A DNA stretch of 64,000 bases from Symbioplanes lichenis (GCF_030709675.1 NZ_JAUZQD010000014.1:1-64000); one strand, 5' to 3'. Positions 44,301-52,292 are shown, numbered from the stretch's first letter. The notes: generated by a model not told the origin, from the letters alone. A program made the numbers and translations.

Positions 44301-45174
44301 GGACGTAGGGGCCCAGCAGCCGGCCGTTCTGCCCGGGCGTGTCGCCGAAGGCCGCCAGGATCTCCTCGTACGCGTAGTAGGGGATGTACGGCACCTCGAC
44401 GCTGTTCCAGTAGCCGTCGGCGGACTCCGCTCCGAGGAACTTGAGGTGCGGCTCGAAGGTCCGCCGCGACGAGGTCCGGCCCCGCTCGAGCTTGGCCTTC
44501 TCGCCGTCCTCGATGCGCGTCGGCACGGGGTAGACGGTGATGTCGGGATTCATGTCGACGATCGACTGGGTGATGGCGGCGGCGCCCGCGATGCTCTGCG
44601 TGTTGAGGGTGAAGCAGTTGACCACGACATCGGGCAGATAGACGGTGCAGATGCCGCCGGTGTCGCTGGTGCCCGTCCGGCTGTCGATCAGCACGAAGTC
44701 GTACCTGCTGGTCATGTCCTCGCGCAGCGCCCGCAGAAGCTGCCGGCCCTGCCCCTGATGCCAGAAGCTGTCCCAGTCGAAAGTGCTCACGGCCTTGGCG
44801 TAACCGAGATCCAGCCGCCCGGCCCCGACGAAGTCGAGCAGGCCGCCGCGGGGAAACTCCCAGTCGAGCGAGGCCGCATACTCCTGGATGTGGACGCGCG
44901 ACGAGCCGGCTTCGCCGCGGAGGGCCCGCTCGGAGTGCCGGCGGACGAGGTCCAGGATGCCGTCGGAGCTTTTCAGCTGCTTGTCGCGGAGAAACGGGTG
45001 GAAGTAGCGGTGCAGTCCCGGGGACTCGAGGTCCCAGTCGATCGCCAGGACCCGGTAGCCGTTGGTGGCCAGCAGCCACGCGACGTTGGCGAGCGCCATG
45101 GTGCGACCGGTGCCGCCCTTGTAGCTGTAGAAGGTGATGATCCGGCCGTCCGGGCCGGTGCCGCTGCCCGTCAT
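41281..45174 (-). CDS. fxsT: FxsT: KGG/MinD-like, TIR-like, NB-ARC and TPR protein
   Basis: A 1297-residue multidomain protein. A MinD-type ATPase opens it (FYSYKGGTGRTMALANVAWL, Lys19; DWDLESPG; LIDSRTGTSDTG). Residues about 325-430 resemble a TIR/SEFIR fold (AVVVAYAPLDRIWAEWLRDR, LVIYSRDFLAREGGERLL). The NB-ARC P-loop LIGLPGVGKTQTALEY lies near residue 510, with WLVVLDNVDDP and LLVTSRNPRW, then a winged helix and about ten TPR units to the C-terminus (NLAVSLRLVGDFRQAERLD). This matches FxSxx-COOH-system TPR proteins. ATG at 45174 overlaps the FxsC stop (ATGA). It probably senses or is activated by the modified peptide; that is inference. Confidence 0.88.
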   Translation of the reverse strand: MTGSGTGPDGRIITFYSYKGGTGRTMALANVAWLLATNGYRVLAIDWDLESPGLHRYFHPFLRDKQLKSSDGILDLVRRHSERALRGEAGSSRVHIQEYAASLDWEFPRGGLLDFVGAGRLDLGYAKAVSTFDWDSFWHQGQGRQLLRALREDMTSRYDFVLIDSRTGTSDTGGICTVYLPDVVVNCFTLNTQSIAGAAAITQSIVDMNPDITVYPVPTRIEDGEKAKLERGRTSSRRTFEPHLKFLGAESADGYWNSVEVPYIPYYAYEEILAAFGDTPGQNGRLLGPYVRLASRLAGHDCPADTIPEADRNRVLGAFEQTVPRDKRAVVVAYAPLDRIWAEWLRDRLDSSTHSALLHNIRDSALDLDKVEDLLVIYSRDFLAREGGERLLRRIRDRLGADTPSTAALLRVDATPLERRVPPRALVDVMGAAEDRVLEMTSLALGLDPVLRPHPAPTADSIRFPADRAPHFEVGLNRNPRFSGRGGVIEGIRERLLARRPDGAQLALIGLPGVGKTQTALEYCYRFAAAYDGIWWISAAQPARVRLTLANVATQLGLPGDDVEEQIAAVLDAFRTAAPVRRWLVVLDNVDDPAELRGLLPAGPGHLLVTSRNPRWADALESLDLGVFKRAESVELLGRRVQGVARSDADRLANRLGDLPLALEQAGGLLSTTGMAVTDYLDLLDHRAAEAMSENAPATYDQTVASTVGLAYDRLAANNPAATRLIELLAFLAPEVIPYRMISNKQMTTLLAPIDPTMHDPARHVALVQEIGRLGLARVNAGVNEAGPERRGVVVHRLTQDIVRSRLSEKAHKDRRREIQSVLAETDRGNPDNAENRAKYEAIRPHLETSGALSSAEPETRQLIIDMTRYLFNRGDFVGCRDLAEAALREWLPRSGDDDVSVLRLRRNLALALSGMGRDAEAYAMNEDSLARLRRTLGDDDPYTLATAMILAADLRARGEYEKAAALDRRTLDGFREVYGDDNPDTLNAANNLAVSLRLVGDFRQAERLDRDTLERRRKILGIDHERSNSSRENTGADLIELGELEAARNMLETAYGTSIRNGESPFRTIRIAHTYSVALRRLSLVDKAADVIDDAVRRALHVLRSQHRLTLSCQLEQADVRWAQGRVDEARAIGEQVYQTFRETRGADHPETMVFAHDLAIFRREAGNLEGALQLAEQTFDRLETLFAPAHPYTVASTITLANAQFAIGQRHLAAKTDADVLGRLRRAAYADDHPALLAALSNWALSHQDTDPAGAARYSEEAVVKLVDKFGPDHPSTRAAQQGRRIDQDIAPFAV

Positions 45175-45866
45175 CGGGCGTCCTCGGCCGAGGCGTGTGG
45201 ATTGAGGATGGGCAGGTCGACATGGTCCGGCCGGACCGCGGCGCCGTTGCGGCGGCGGGGCACCGGGGTGCGGTCGGGCTGCTGATCAAAAGCGGTCCCG
45301 AAGGCGGCGCGGACCTCGTCGAACCGGGGCCGCCCGGTGGCCGGTGGCAGGGGATGCTCATCACTCAGTTCGACGATGCGGTCGGCGAGGACCTGGACGA
45401 AGGCCTGATAAGCGTCGTCGTGCCGGCGGTCGCGGATGAGGGCGCGCAGCTTGTGCTCCTCGTAGTCCGGTCCGAACGACGCCTCCTTGTACTGGTATTC
45501 CTCGGCGACGGCGGGCAGGTTGCGCATTCCGACCCAGAGCAGGGGAATGATGGATGACACCTGGCTGTCGCGGGACAACCGGGACTCGAACAAGGTCCAC
45601 TCCTTGCCGCAGGCCTCGCTGGCGAAATAGGCGGGGCTCAGCAGCGGGATGAAGATCTGGGTGGTGCTCAGCGCGTCGACCAACCCCTGTGACCAGCGAT
45701 GACCGAGCTGGAAGGACGTGTCGCAGAATCCGGCGCGCTGCTGCCTGATGCCGGCGAACAGGCGCACGTCACGGTCGAGATCCTCGTAGAACTTCTCGAC
45801 GTGCTGATTGTCCTCGGGGGAGTGATGGACATAGCTGATGAAGAACCGCGGCGGAGGTGCAGGCAT
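45171..45866 (-). CDS. fxsC: TIR-like FxsC protein (copy 1)
   Basis: A 231-residue protein. PAPPPRFFISYVHHSPEDNQ and IFIPLLSPAYFASEACGKEW are the TIR-like strands; PLLWVGMRNLPAVAEEYQYK and RDRRHDDAYQAFVQVLADRI complete the fold. The Glu in the position used by NAD-cleaving TIR enzymes (ACGKEW region) is present, but activity cannot be claimed. The C-terminal 50 residues are basic and Pro-rich. ATG at 45866 was chosen over upstream TTG/GTG because it starts at the family's first strand. It is upstream of and coupled to fxsT. Confidence 0.82.
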   Translation of the reverse strand: MPAPPPRFFISYVHHSPEDNQHVEKFYEDLDRDVRLFAGIRQQRAGFCDTSFQLGHRWSQGLVDALSTTQIFIPLLSPAYFASEACGKEWTLFESRLSRDSQVSSIIPLLWVGMRNLPAVAEEYQYKEASFGPDYEEHKLRALIRDRRHDDAYQAFVQVLADRIVELSDEHPLPPATGRPRFDEVRAAFGTAFDQQPDRTPVPRRRNGAAVRPDHVDLPILNPHASAEDAR

Positions 45867-46019
45867 ACCCACGGGCGAGCTCCCGGTAAGGAACAATCGT
45901 CGGGTTTGATCTCACGGTGCGGATTGTCGGCGCGGCTGGACCCGGACGATTCCCTTACGGGTTCGTGCCGGTCGAGGCAGGCCCTGGACAAGCCTCAGTG
46001 TACGGGCAATGTGCCAATA

Positions 46020-47153
46020 TCACGGGCCCCGGAGAATGGGCCGGGGGACCAACGGTCCCTCCTCGGAGGACGCGTCGGCGCCCCCGCCGCGAAAGAGCCG
46101 GTTACGCGCTTCCTCGAGCAAGCCGGCAAGATCCGCGTCGAACGCGTGGACGCTCGGCACCTCACTGCGGACCAGCGACTGTGGTCCGGCCGCTGCGGCC
46201 CGGAACGTGGTGCGCAGTCCGAAGCGGAGCTCGGCCAGATGCTCGGTCGTCTCGTCGTCGAGCCGGCTGGCGGGCACCAGCAGTGCCGTGTCACCCAGTC
46301 CGCGACTGTCGATCTCGGCGAGGACATGCTGATAGGCGTCGAGCCGGGTCAGCCACCAGTCGCACAGGATGACGACTATCTCGCGCGCGGCCCGGGCCCG
46401 CTCGATCAGCTCCGGCACGTCGTCCAGCGCGGCGACCTCGGCCGATAGCGCCCGGTCGGCGGCGAGCAGCCGGGCGCGGCTGGCGAGCGACTCGGGCGCG
46501 GCGGGGAGATAGGGCGTCCAAGCCAGGGCCTCGTCGCCGTAATAGGCCACGTCCCGGCGGACCTTGTCCATCTCGTCGCGAGTGGCGGCCGCGATGACGA
46601 AATGGACCCGCGGGCCGGAGGCGGCGACGGCGAACGCGCTCGCCACCTCGGTGAGATCGCGAAGCGGTTTGGCGGGTGGCGCCGGGGCGGCTGCGGCGAC
46701 GGTGATGATGCGCTCGGCGACGGCGCGCAGGAAATCGTGGTACCGCTCTCGAAGACTGCGCAGTCGCAGCAGTTGTCGCAGATCCCGTTCGTCGCCGTCG
46801 ACCGCGGACGGGGTGAGGAGGGGACCGAGCCCGGGCGGGGGTTCGGCCGCGAGATCCCAGGCCAGCGGCACCATGGTGGGCACCGGCTCCCCGGGGGGCC
46901 AGCGATCGGCGAAGGCCTGCCACTGGCGCCCGCAGGCGTCCGAACCGAGGTAGCGGGGCGACACCAGGGCGAGAAAGACATCGCAGGACGCCAGCCGCAG
47001 CAGCAGCTCCGGCGGGGGGTGCCGGTCGCCGTTGCCGATGGTGCCCAGAAAGGAGGATGCCGAGTCCGGCACGTGATGGCGCAGGTCGTCGAAGAACTGC
47101 CTGACATAGGGGTCGTCGTCACCGGCTGCCGAGCTCAGGAAGAAAGTCGGCAC
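46020..47153 (-). CDS. fxsC: FxsC protein with TIR-like and FxsC C-terminal domains (copy 2)
   Basis: A 377-residue protein. The N-terminal TIR-like domain reads FFLSSAAGDDDPYVRQFFDD and VFLALVSPRYLGSDACGRQW, then TMVPLAWDLAAEPPPGLGPL. The C-terminal half (VHFVIAAATRDEMDKVRRDV, YLPAAPESLASRARLLA, REIVVILCDWWLTRLDAYQ, and the end near FDADLAGLLEEARNRLF) matches the FxsC C-terminal domain. GTG at 47153 follows GAGGGGTGA. It is 153 bases upstream of copy 1 on the same strand and may start the fxsC-fxsC-fxsT transcript. Two FxsC copies in one locus are typical of larger Fxs islands. Confidence 0.83.
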   Translation of the reverse strand: MPTFFLSSAAGDDDPYVRQFFDDLRHHVPDSASSFLGTIGNGDRHPPPELLLRLASCDVFLALVSPRYLGSDACGRQWQAFADRWPPGEPVPTMVPLAWDLAAEPPPGLGPLLTPSAVDGDERDLRQLLRLRSLRERYHDFLRAVAERIITVAAAAPAPPAKPLRDLTEVASAFAVAASGPRVHFVIAAATRDEMDKVRRDVAYYGDEALAWTPYLPAAPESLASRARLLAADRALSAEVAALDDVPELIERARAAREIVVILCDWWLTRLDAYQHVLAEIDSRGLGDTALLVPASRLDDETTEHLAELRFGLRTTFRAAAAGPQSLVRSEVPSVHAFDADLAGLLEEARNRLFRGGGADASSEEGPLVPRPILRGP

Positions 47154-47590
47154 TGGTCACCCCTCATCCCGGGCCTCGTCACCGAGCGCCGCACCTGGCT
47201 GCATCGCATGCGGGCAATGGTGTCGTAAGCCAGCTAGGCTCACGACAATGGGTGCTGATGCCGCATCGGGAGACGACCGGAGCATGTCCATGGGCGTCCT
47301 CTTCCCGCCTGCCGCCGCTCGCCGCGCAGCGGCGCTGAGCCGGGTGGGCCGCCCGGCCGGGGAGATCGGCGCGCTTCACCCGGTTTGCTCAGGGTAGGGG
47401 TGGGTGCAAGCCTTGGACAGTCGGAATAAGGACACACTTCGATGTCCTGACGGTGGTGCCGGGCGGCGGGCCCGGCGTGGTTCGTTGTGTGGCGGATCGG
47501 CGCGCGGAACGGCCATCGGGGGTCACCCGTTCGGGGCCGGTGGCCCAGGCGGAGGCTCTCGATCCGCCTGAACCACCGACATCTTCTTCG
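47154..47590. other. 437-base stretch without a convincing gene
   Basis: It separates the FxsC copy 2 start from the anthranilate synthase stop. A 49-codon frame at 47248-47397 (plus strand, MGADAASGDDRSMSMGVLFP at its start, ending in VCSG) has no ribosome site and no family; it could be a small peptide but is unsupported. A hairpin-capable GC block lies near 47355-47365. Probably the FxsC promoter region plus spacer. Confidence 0.5.
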
Positions 47591-49378
47591 CTACCCGCTC
47601 ACGGACGGGCTAATCACCCGTTCGAGAAGTGCCGGTAACAAGTCGCCCAGCACGACCAGGCCGTCCCTGCTCAGCACCGATTCGGGATGGAACTGCACGC
47701 CCGCGAATCCGGCGCCGCGCAGGGCGTGGACCGTGCCGTCGGGGTCCGCGGCGATCTCGAAGCCGTCTGCGTCTTCCGAGGCCAGCGCGGTGAAGCTCGA
47801 GTAGAAGCCGACCCGGCGCGTCGCTCCGAAGAGGTCGATGTCGCGGGCCAGCCCCTGATAGGGCGAGTCGCGGCGCCGCAGCGGCAGGCCGAGCACGCTC
47901 GCCAGGATCTGGTGACCCAGGCACACGCCGAGGATCGGGCGGCCGTCCTCCAGTGCGGCGGCGGCCAGGCCGCGCAGGCGGACCATCTTGGGCGAGTCCG
48001 ACGCCGGGTCGCCCGGGCCGGGTCCCAGGATCAGAAGATCAGCCGGGGGTACGGCCGGAGCGCTCCACGGGACGACGGAAACGCTCAGCCCCAGCGCGCG
48101 CAGCTGGTGGGTGAGCATGGCGGTGAAGGTGTCCTCCCCGTCGACGATCACCGCCGTGCGCCCGAGCGACGGGTTGCCCGGGGTTCGCTCGTCCAGCCAG
48201 AAGCGGGCCAGCCCCTCGTTGCGGGCGGCCAGGGCGGCCAGGGCGGCCTCGTCGGCGACGGGTGGCTCGAAGGAGGAAGGCGCGCGGCCGTGCAGGGCGG
48301 CGAGCACCCCGGCCGCCTTGGCGTGGGTCTCGGCGACCTCGTCGGCGGGCGTGGAGTGCCGGACCAGGGTGGCGCCGACCGGGACGCGCAGCTCGCCGGC
48401 GGGGGAGATCGACGCGGTACGGATCAGGATCGGCGCGTCCAGCGTCTGGCGGCCCTCGTCGTCGTGGCCCAGCAGCGCGAGCACCCCGGCGTAGTACCCG
48501 CGGCCGCGGCGCTCGTGGCGGGCGATGACGCGGCAGGCGTTCTCGATCGGGCTGCCGGTGACGGTCGGCGCGAACATCGTCTCGCGCAGCACGTCGCGGA
48601 CGTCGAGTGAGCCGCGCCCGGCGAGCAGGTACTCGGTGTGGGTGAGGTGCGCCATGTGCTTCAGGTACGGGCCGACGACCTGACCGCCGTGCTCGGCGAC
48701 CGTGGCCATCATCTTGAGCTCCTCGTCGAGGACCATGTGCAGCTCTTCGATCTCCTTGCGGTCGGCGAGGAACTCGGCCAGTCCGCGCGGGTCGCTGTGC
48801 CGGTAGGTGCCGCTGATCGGGTTCATCATGACCAGCCCGGCGTCGACGCTGACGTGCCGTTCCGGGGTGGCGCCGACGAGCGTCCGGGTGCCCGTGTGCA
48901 CCAGGAACGTCCAGTAGGCGCCCTGTTCGCCGGTCAGCAGCCGGCGGAACGCGGCCCGGGCGGCGTCGACCGGGTCGCCCGCGACCGTGGCCTCGTACAC
49001 CCGGTGGATGACGAAGTTGGCGCCCTCGCCGTGGCCGATCTCCTCCCGCAGCACGTCCCCGACGATGCCGGCGTAGGTCTCGTCGTCGATGTCGAAGGCG
49101 CCCTCGGAGACGGACAGTTCGCCGGGCAGGCCGGCGATGATCTCCGCCAGCGGCACCGAGGTGACCGAGGACACCCGCAGACATTCGAGCGGAGTCCCGT
49201 CGTCCACGCATGCGAACCCGCGCTCGGTGATCTGCCGATAGGGGATCAGGGCCAGGGTCTGCGGGCCGCGGCCGGGCGGCAGGGGGATGTCGGCGAGCGT
49301 GGGCACGGTCTCCAAGGAGCCGCGGAGGAGCTCGACGTGCGGGGCGCCGTCGCGGTGCAGCAGGGCGAAGGGTTCCAT
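47591..49378 (-). CDS. trpE: Fused anthranilate synthase (chorismate-binding plus glutamine amidotransferase)
   Basis: A 595-residue two-domain enzyme. The N-terminal ~390 residues are the chorismate-binding unit (NPISGTYRHSDPRG, ELKMMATVAEHGGQVVG, FAPTVTGSPIENACRVI, GRGYYAGVLALLG). The C-terminal ~200 are a class I amidotransferase with GVCLGHQ (nucleophile Cys) and QFHPES. This fused form is the actinobacterial TrpEG/PhzE type that makes anthranilate, or 2-amino-2-deoxyisochorismate in phenazine pathways. A Trp leader peptide and attenuator immediately upstream argue for anthranilate and tryptophan. The classical LLES feedback motif is not obvious near the N-terminus. No other trp genes are adjacent. 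Confidence 0.87.
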   Translation of the reverse strand: MEPFALLHRDGAPHVELLRGSLETVPTLADIPLPPGRGPQTLALIPYRQITERGFACVDDGTPLECLRVSSVTSVPLAEIIAGLPGELSVSEGAFDIDDETYAGIVGDVLREEIGHGEGANFVIHRVYEATVAGDPVDAARAAFRRLLTGEQGAYWTFLVHTGTRTLVGATPERHVSVDAGLVMMNPISGTYRHSDPRGLAEFLADRKEIEELHMVLDEELKMMATVAEHGGQVVGPYLKHMAHLTHTEYLLAGRGSLDVRDVLRETMFAPTVTGSPIENACRVIARHERRGRGYYAGVLALLGHDDEGRQTLDAPILIRTASISPAGELRVPVGATLVRHSTPADEVAETHAKAAGVLAALHGRAPSSFEPPVADEAALAALAARNEGLARFWLDERTPGNPSLGRTAVIVDGEDTFTAMLTHQLRALGLSVSVVPWSAPAVPPADLLILGPGPGDPASDSPKMVRLRGLAAAALEDGRPILGVCLGHQILASVLGLPLRRRDSPYQGLARDIDLFGATRRVGFYSSFTALASEDADGFEIAADPDGTVHALRGAGFAGVQFHPESVLSRDGLVVLGDLLPALLERVISPSVSG

Positions 49379-49432
49379 GGGTCCTCGATCGGGTCGGGGA
49401 CCGCCGCCGGGACTGCCCGGCAGAGAAGCCGA

Positions 49433-49455
49433 CGGCCGCCTCGGGGAGGCGGCCG
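49433..49455 (-). terminator. trp attenuator hairpin
   Basis: On the minus strand CGGCCGCCTC and GAGGCGGCCG form a perfect 10-base stem with a 3-base loop, between the Trp leader peptide and the anthranilate synthase start, followed by TCGGCTTCTCT. Inside the leader, CCGCCG-gtc-CGGCGG can form an earlier competing hairpin. This is the layout of a transcription attenuator. Confidence 0.75.
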
Positions 49456-49463
49456 CGTGAGTG

Positions 49464-49523
49464 TTACGCGCGAGAAGTGACCGCCGGACCGGCGGGCCAC
49501 CACATGCTCAAGCGCGCGTGCAT
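49464..49523 (-). CDS. trpL: Trp leader peptide
   Basis: ATG at 49523 begins the 19-residue peptide MHARLSMWWPAGPAVTSRA, with two adjacent TGG codons; a second ATG at 49505 would give a 13-residue version. It ends nine bases before the attenuator stem. Stalling at the Trp pair when charged tRNA-Trp is scarce would prevent terminator formation and allow the synthase to be transcribed. The ribosome site is weak; a leaderless transcript is possible (TAGTGT -10-like element just upstream). Confidence 0.7.
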   Translation of the reverse strand: MHARLSMWWPAGPAVTSRA

Positions 49524-49542
49524 GGCGGAGACACTAGCAGGA

Positions 49543-49779
49543 TCAGCCGGCGTACGCCTTCCGCACCGCGCCGCGCGCCCACTTCATCCGCGTCGGGGCG
49601 CAGTCGGGGTGCTCGCCGAACTCCTGGGCGACCAGCGCGGCGCACCCGCCCTCGCCCAGCCGGCCGACCGTCTCGGTGACCGCGGCGCGGATCGACTCGG
49701 GCGTCGGCTGGTCCGAGCCCTGCAGGTCGGACAGGAACAGGGCTTCGATACGGACGTCGTCGAGGTCCACGGCGGTCAT
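49543..49779 (-). CDS. Small conserved hypothetical protein
   Basis: A 78-residue protein starting MTAVDLDDVRIEALFLSDLQ, with AGGAGGAGAT before the ATG at 49779. It is acidic, helical, ends WARGAVRKAYAG, and contains two Cys residues (GGCAALVAQEFGEHPDCAP). It lies just upstream of the Trp leader on the same strand. Actinobacterial proteins of this length and pattern are known only as hypothetical. Confidence 0.65.
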   Translation of the reverse strand: MTAVDLDDVRIEALFLSDLQGSDQPTPESIRAAVTETVGRLGEGGCAALVAQEFGEHPDCAPTRMKWARGAVRKAYAG

Positions 49780-49927
49780 GATCTCCTCCTGCGGGTGTCT
49801 GGATCAAGAACACCGCGCGGAGGATGCATTCGTGCTGCGCCCGAGTTGCGGTGCGGTTGCGGGAGAACCAACCTCCGAGCAGGCAGAACCGATATTGTCC
49901 GGATAAGGGAGAATTGGGGGGTACGCC

Positions 49928-50302
49928 GTGACGGTGGTGCTGGTCGCCGACGACGACGCGGACATCCGGGATCTGGTCGCGTTCAAGCTCGAACAGGCCG
50001 GGCTCGAGGTGGTTTCCGTCGAGGACGGCCAGGCCGCGCTGGAGCAGGCCCGCCTGCGCCGGCCCACGCTGGCCGTGCTCGACGTCTCCATGCCCGGGCT
50101 CTCCGGCATCGACGTGTGCCGGATGCTGCGCGCCGACCCGGCGACGGCCGGCATCCTCGTCATCATGCTCACCGCCCGCGTGCAGGAGCAGGACGTCGAG
50201 GGCGGCTTCAGCGCGGGCGCCGACGACTACGTGACCAAGCCGTTCAGCCCGCGGGAGCTGGTGTCACGCATCCAGGCCCTGCTGACCCGGGCGCGGGCCT
50301 GA
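49928..50302 (+). CDS. Single-domain response regulator
   Basis: A 124-residue receiver without an output domain: ADDDADIRDLVAFKLEQAGL, phospho-Asp in LAVLDVSMPGLSG, switch Thr in VIMLTARV and Lys in YVTKPFSP. GTG start at 49928. It is 18 bases upstream of a histidine kinase and presumably acts as its phosphate partner or shuttle, as in CheY-like relays. The C-terminus (SRIQALLTRARA) lacks the usual OmpR-type DNA-binding domain. Confidence 0.88.
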   Translation: MTVVLVADDDADIRDLVAFKLEQAGLEVVSVEDGQAALEQARLRRPTLAVLDVSMPGLSGIDVCRMLRADPATAGILVIMLTARVQEQDVEGGFSAGADDYVTKPFSPRELVSRIQALLTRARA

Positions 50303-50320
50303 CCCGCGGGTCACACGCCC

Positions 50321-52288
50321 ATGCCCAGGAACCGGTCCGTCGGGCACCTGCTCACCCGGGCCTTCGGCGCGGTCGTCGGGCTGATCGTCGCCACGGGCGG
50401 GGCCGAGGCCACCGCGCTGACGCTGCAGCACCGGGTGGTCAAGCAGCTTTCCGAGTACGTCCAGCCGCTCGAACTGGCGAACGCCGAGCTGCGCACCACC
50501 CTCGGCGACGCCCAGCGCGGCCTGCGCGGCTATCTGCTGACCGGCGACGGGCAGCTGCTGGACTCCTACTACGCGGCGCGCACCGCCTATGAGCAGTCAG
50601 GGCGGGAGCTGAGCGACCTGGCGCACAGCGACGAGCGCGTCTCGGTCGACGAGCAGCTCGACCGGGCCGACGAGTGGTGGCGACTGGCCGAGCAGCAACG
50701 GCTGGCCCCGCCGCGCAGCGCCGCCGCGGCCGCGTACGTGAATCAGGGCAAGCCGCTCTTCCAGGCCTTTCAGGCGGAGAACGAGAAGCTGGACGCCAGT
50801 CTCGCCACGCGCGCGGCCGACCTGCAGCGGCGCAGTTCGCGGCTCAGCGAGGTGACCGTCGCCGTGGTCGTGGCCCTGACCGTGCTGGCCGCCGTGGTCG
50901 CGCTGGGCGCCGCCGGGCTGACCGCCCGCCGGATCACCCGTCCGCTGGCCCGGGTCGGCGCGGTCATCGGCCGGCGCCGCGCGGGCGAGCTCGAGGCGCG
51001 GGCCGACCCGGAGCGGGGGCCGACCGAGATCCGGGCCGTGGCGCTGGCGATCAACGAGATGGCCGAGGAGCACGAGCGCATCCGGCGGGCCGAGGACGAC
51101 ATCGCCCGGCTGCGCGGCGAGGTGCGCGCGCTCGGCTATCGCATCCGGGCCCACCTCAAGGTCGAGGACGCGGTGCGCGAGGCGATCGAGGGCGCCGCGG
51201 CCACCGTCGGCGCCGATCACGTGCTGCTGCGCCTGGCACCCGGGCAGACCGACGTGCCGGCGGTCGTCAGCCTCCGGGACGAACACGCGGGCGGCGTCCT
51301 GGCGGGGCTGACGGAGAGCGATGTCACGTGGTTGCGTACCGGGGATGTCTGGACCAGCGGCGACCCGGGGCCCGCGGCCGAGACCGGCGCGCTGGCGGCC
51401 TTCCCCGGGCCGGTGCTCACCGTGGCGGTCAGCGGCGGCGAGGAGCTGCTGGGCGCGCTCACCCTGATCCGCGACGCCGGGGCCGCGTGGAACCCGGTCG
51501 AGGTCCGGCTCACCGAGGTCATCGCCAACGATCTCGGCCGCGCGGTGCACCTGGCCCGCCTCTACGAGCGCGAGCAGCAGCTCGTCGCCCGCCTGCGCGA
51601 CCTCGACACCGCCAAGACCGACTTCATGTCGACCGTCTCGCACGAGCTGCGCACGCCGCTGACCAGCATCGCCGGCTACGTCGAGCTGCTGCTGGACGCC
51701 GAGGCCGGCGAGCTCGACCCGCCGCAGCGCAAGATGCTCGACGTCATCGCCCGCAACACCCGCCGGCTGCGCGAGCTCATCGAGGACATGCTCACGCTGT
51801 CCAAGATCGAATCGGGCTCCTTCCGTACGGCCCGCAGCCCCGTCGATCTCGTCGCGCTCACCGATCACGCGCTCGCCGCCGTCGCCCCCGCCGCGGCCAA
51901 GGCCGGCGTGACCCTGTGCCGGGAGGTGGACGCCGCTCTCGAGCTGACCGCCGACAACGAGCAGCTGGATCGCGTACTCATGAACCTGCTCTCCAACGCC
52001 GTCAAGTTCACGCCGTCCGGCGGCACGGTCACGGTCTCCGCCCGGCGCGAGGGCGACGAGGTGCACCTCGCGGTCGCGGACACCGGCATGGGCATCCCGC
52101 CCACCGAGCAGCAGCAGCTCTTCGCCCGCTTCTTCCGCGCCAGCAACGCGATCCACCAGGCCATCCCGGGTACGGGCCTGGGGCTGGCGATCGTGCGCAC
52201 CATCGTGGACAACCACCACGGCCGCATCGCCGTCGACTCGGCCGAGGGCGAGGGCACGACGGTCCGGATCGAGCTCCCGCTCCGCTGA
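50321..52288 (+). CDS. Hybrid-input sensor histidine kinase (CHASE3, HAMP, GAF)
   Basis: A 655-residue membrane kinase. A transmembrane segment at residues about 12-35 leads to an extracellular CHASE3-type helical domain (LRTTLGDAQRGLRGYLLTGD), a second membrane helix near 185-205 (VVALTVLAAVVALGAAGL) and a HAMP domain (RRITRPLARVGAVIG). A GAF-like domain follows (ATVGADHVLLRLAPGQTDVP). HisKA is STVSHELRTPLTSIAGYVEL; the ATPase has NLLSNAVKFTP, DTGMGIPP and GTGLGLAIVR. It is the partner of the receiver protein upstream. Signal unknown. Confidence 0.9.
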   Translation: MPRNRSVGHLLTRAFGAVVGLIVATGGAEATALTLQHRVVKQLSEYVQPLELANAELRTTLGDAQRGLRGYLLTGDGQLLDSYYAARTAYEQSGRELSDLAHSDERVSVDEQLDRADEWWRLAEQQRLAPPRSAAAAAYVNQGKPLFQAFQAENEKLDASLATRAADLQRRSSRLSEVTVAVVVALTVLAAVVALGAAGLTARRITRPLARVGAVIGRRRAGELEARADPERGPTEIRAVALAINEMAEEHERIRRAEDDIARLRGEVRALGYRIRAHLKVEDAVREAIEGAAATVGADHVLLRLAPGQTDVPAVVSLRDEHAGGVLAGLTESDVTWLRTGDVWTSGDPGPAAETGALAAFPGPVLTVAVSGGEELLGALTLIRDAGAAWNPVEVRLTEVIANDLGRAVHLARLYEREQQLVARLRDLDTAKTDFMSTVSHELRTPLTSIAGYVELLLDAEAGELDPPQRKMLDVIARNTRRLRELIEDMLTLSKIESGSFRTARSPVDLVALTDHALAAVAPAAAKAGVTLCREVDAALELTADNEQLDRVLMNLLSNAVKFTPSGGTVTVSARREGDEVHLAVADTGMGIPPTEQQQLFARFFRASNAIHQAIPGTGLGLAIVRTIVDNHHGRIAVDSAEGEGTTVRIELPLR

Positions 52289-52292
52289 CGGC

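Noticed and set aside
47248..47397. Second Fxs precursor or other small peptide gene
   Set aside because: No ribosome site, no FxS-type ending, composition similar to random GC-rich DNA; mentioned only as part of the intergenic region.
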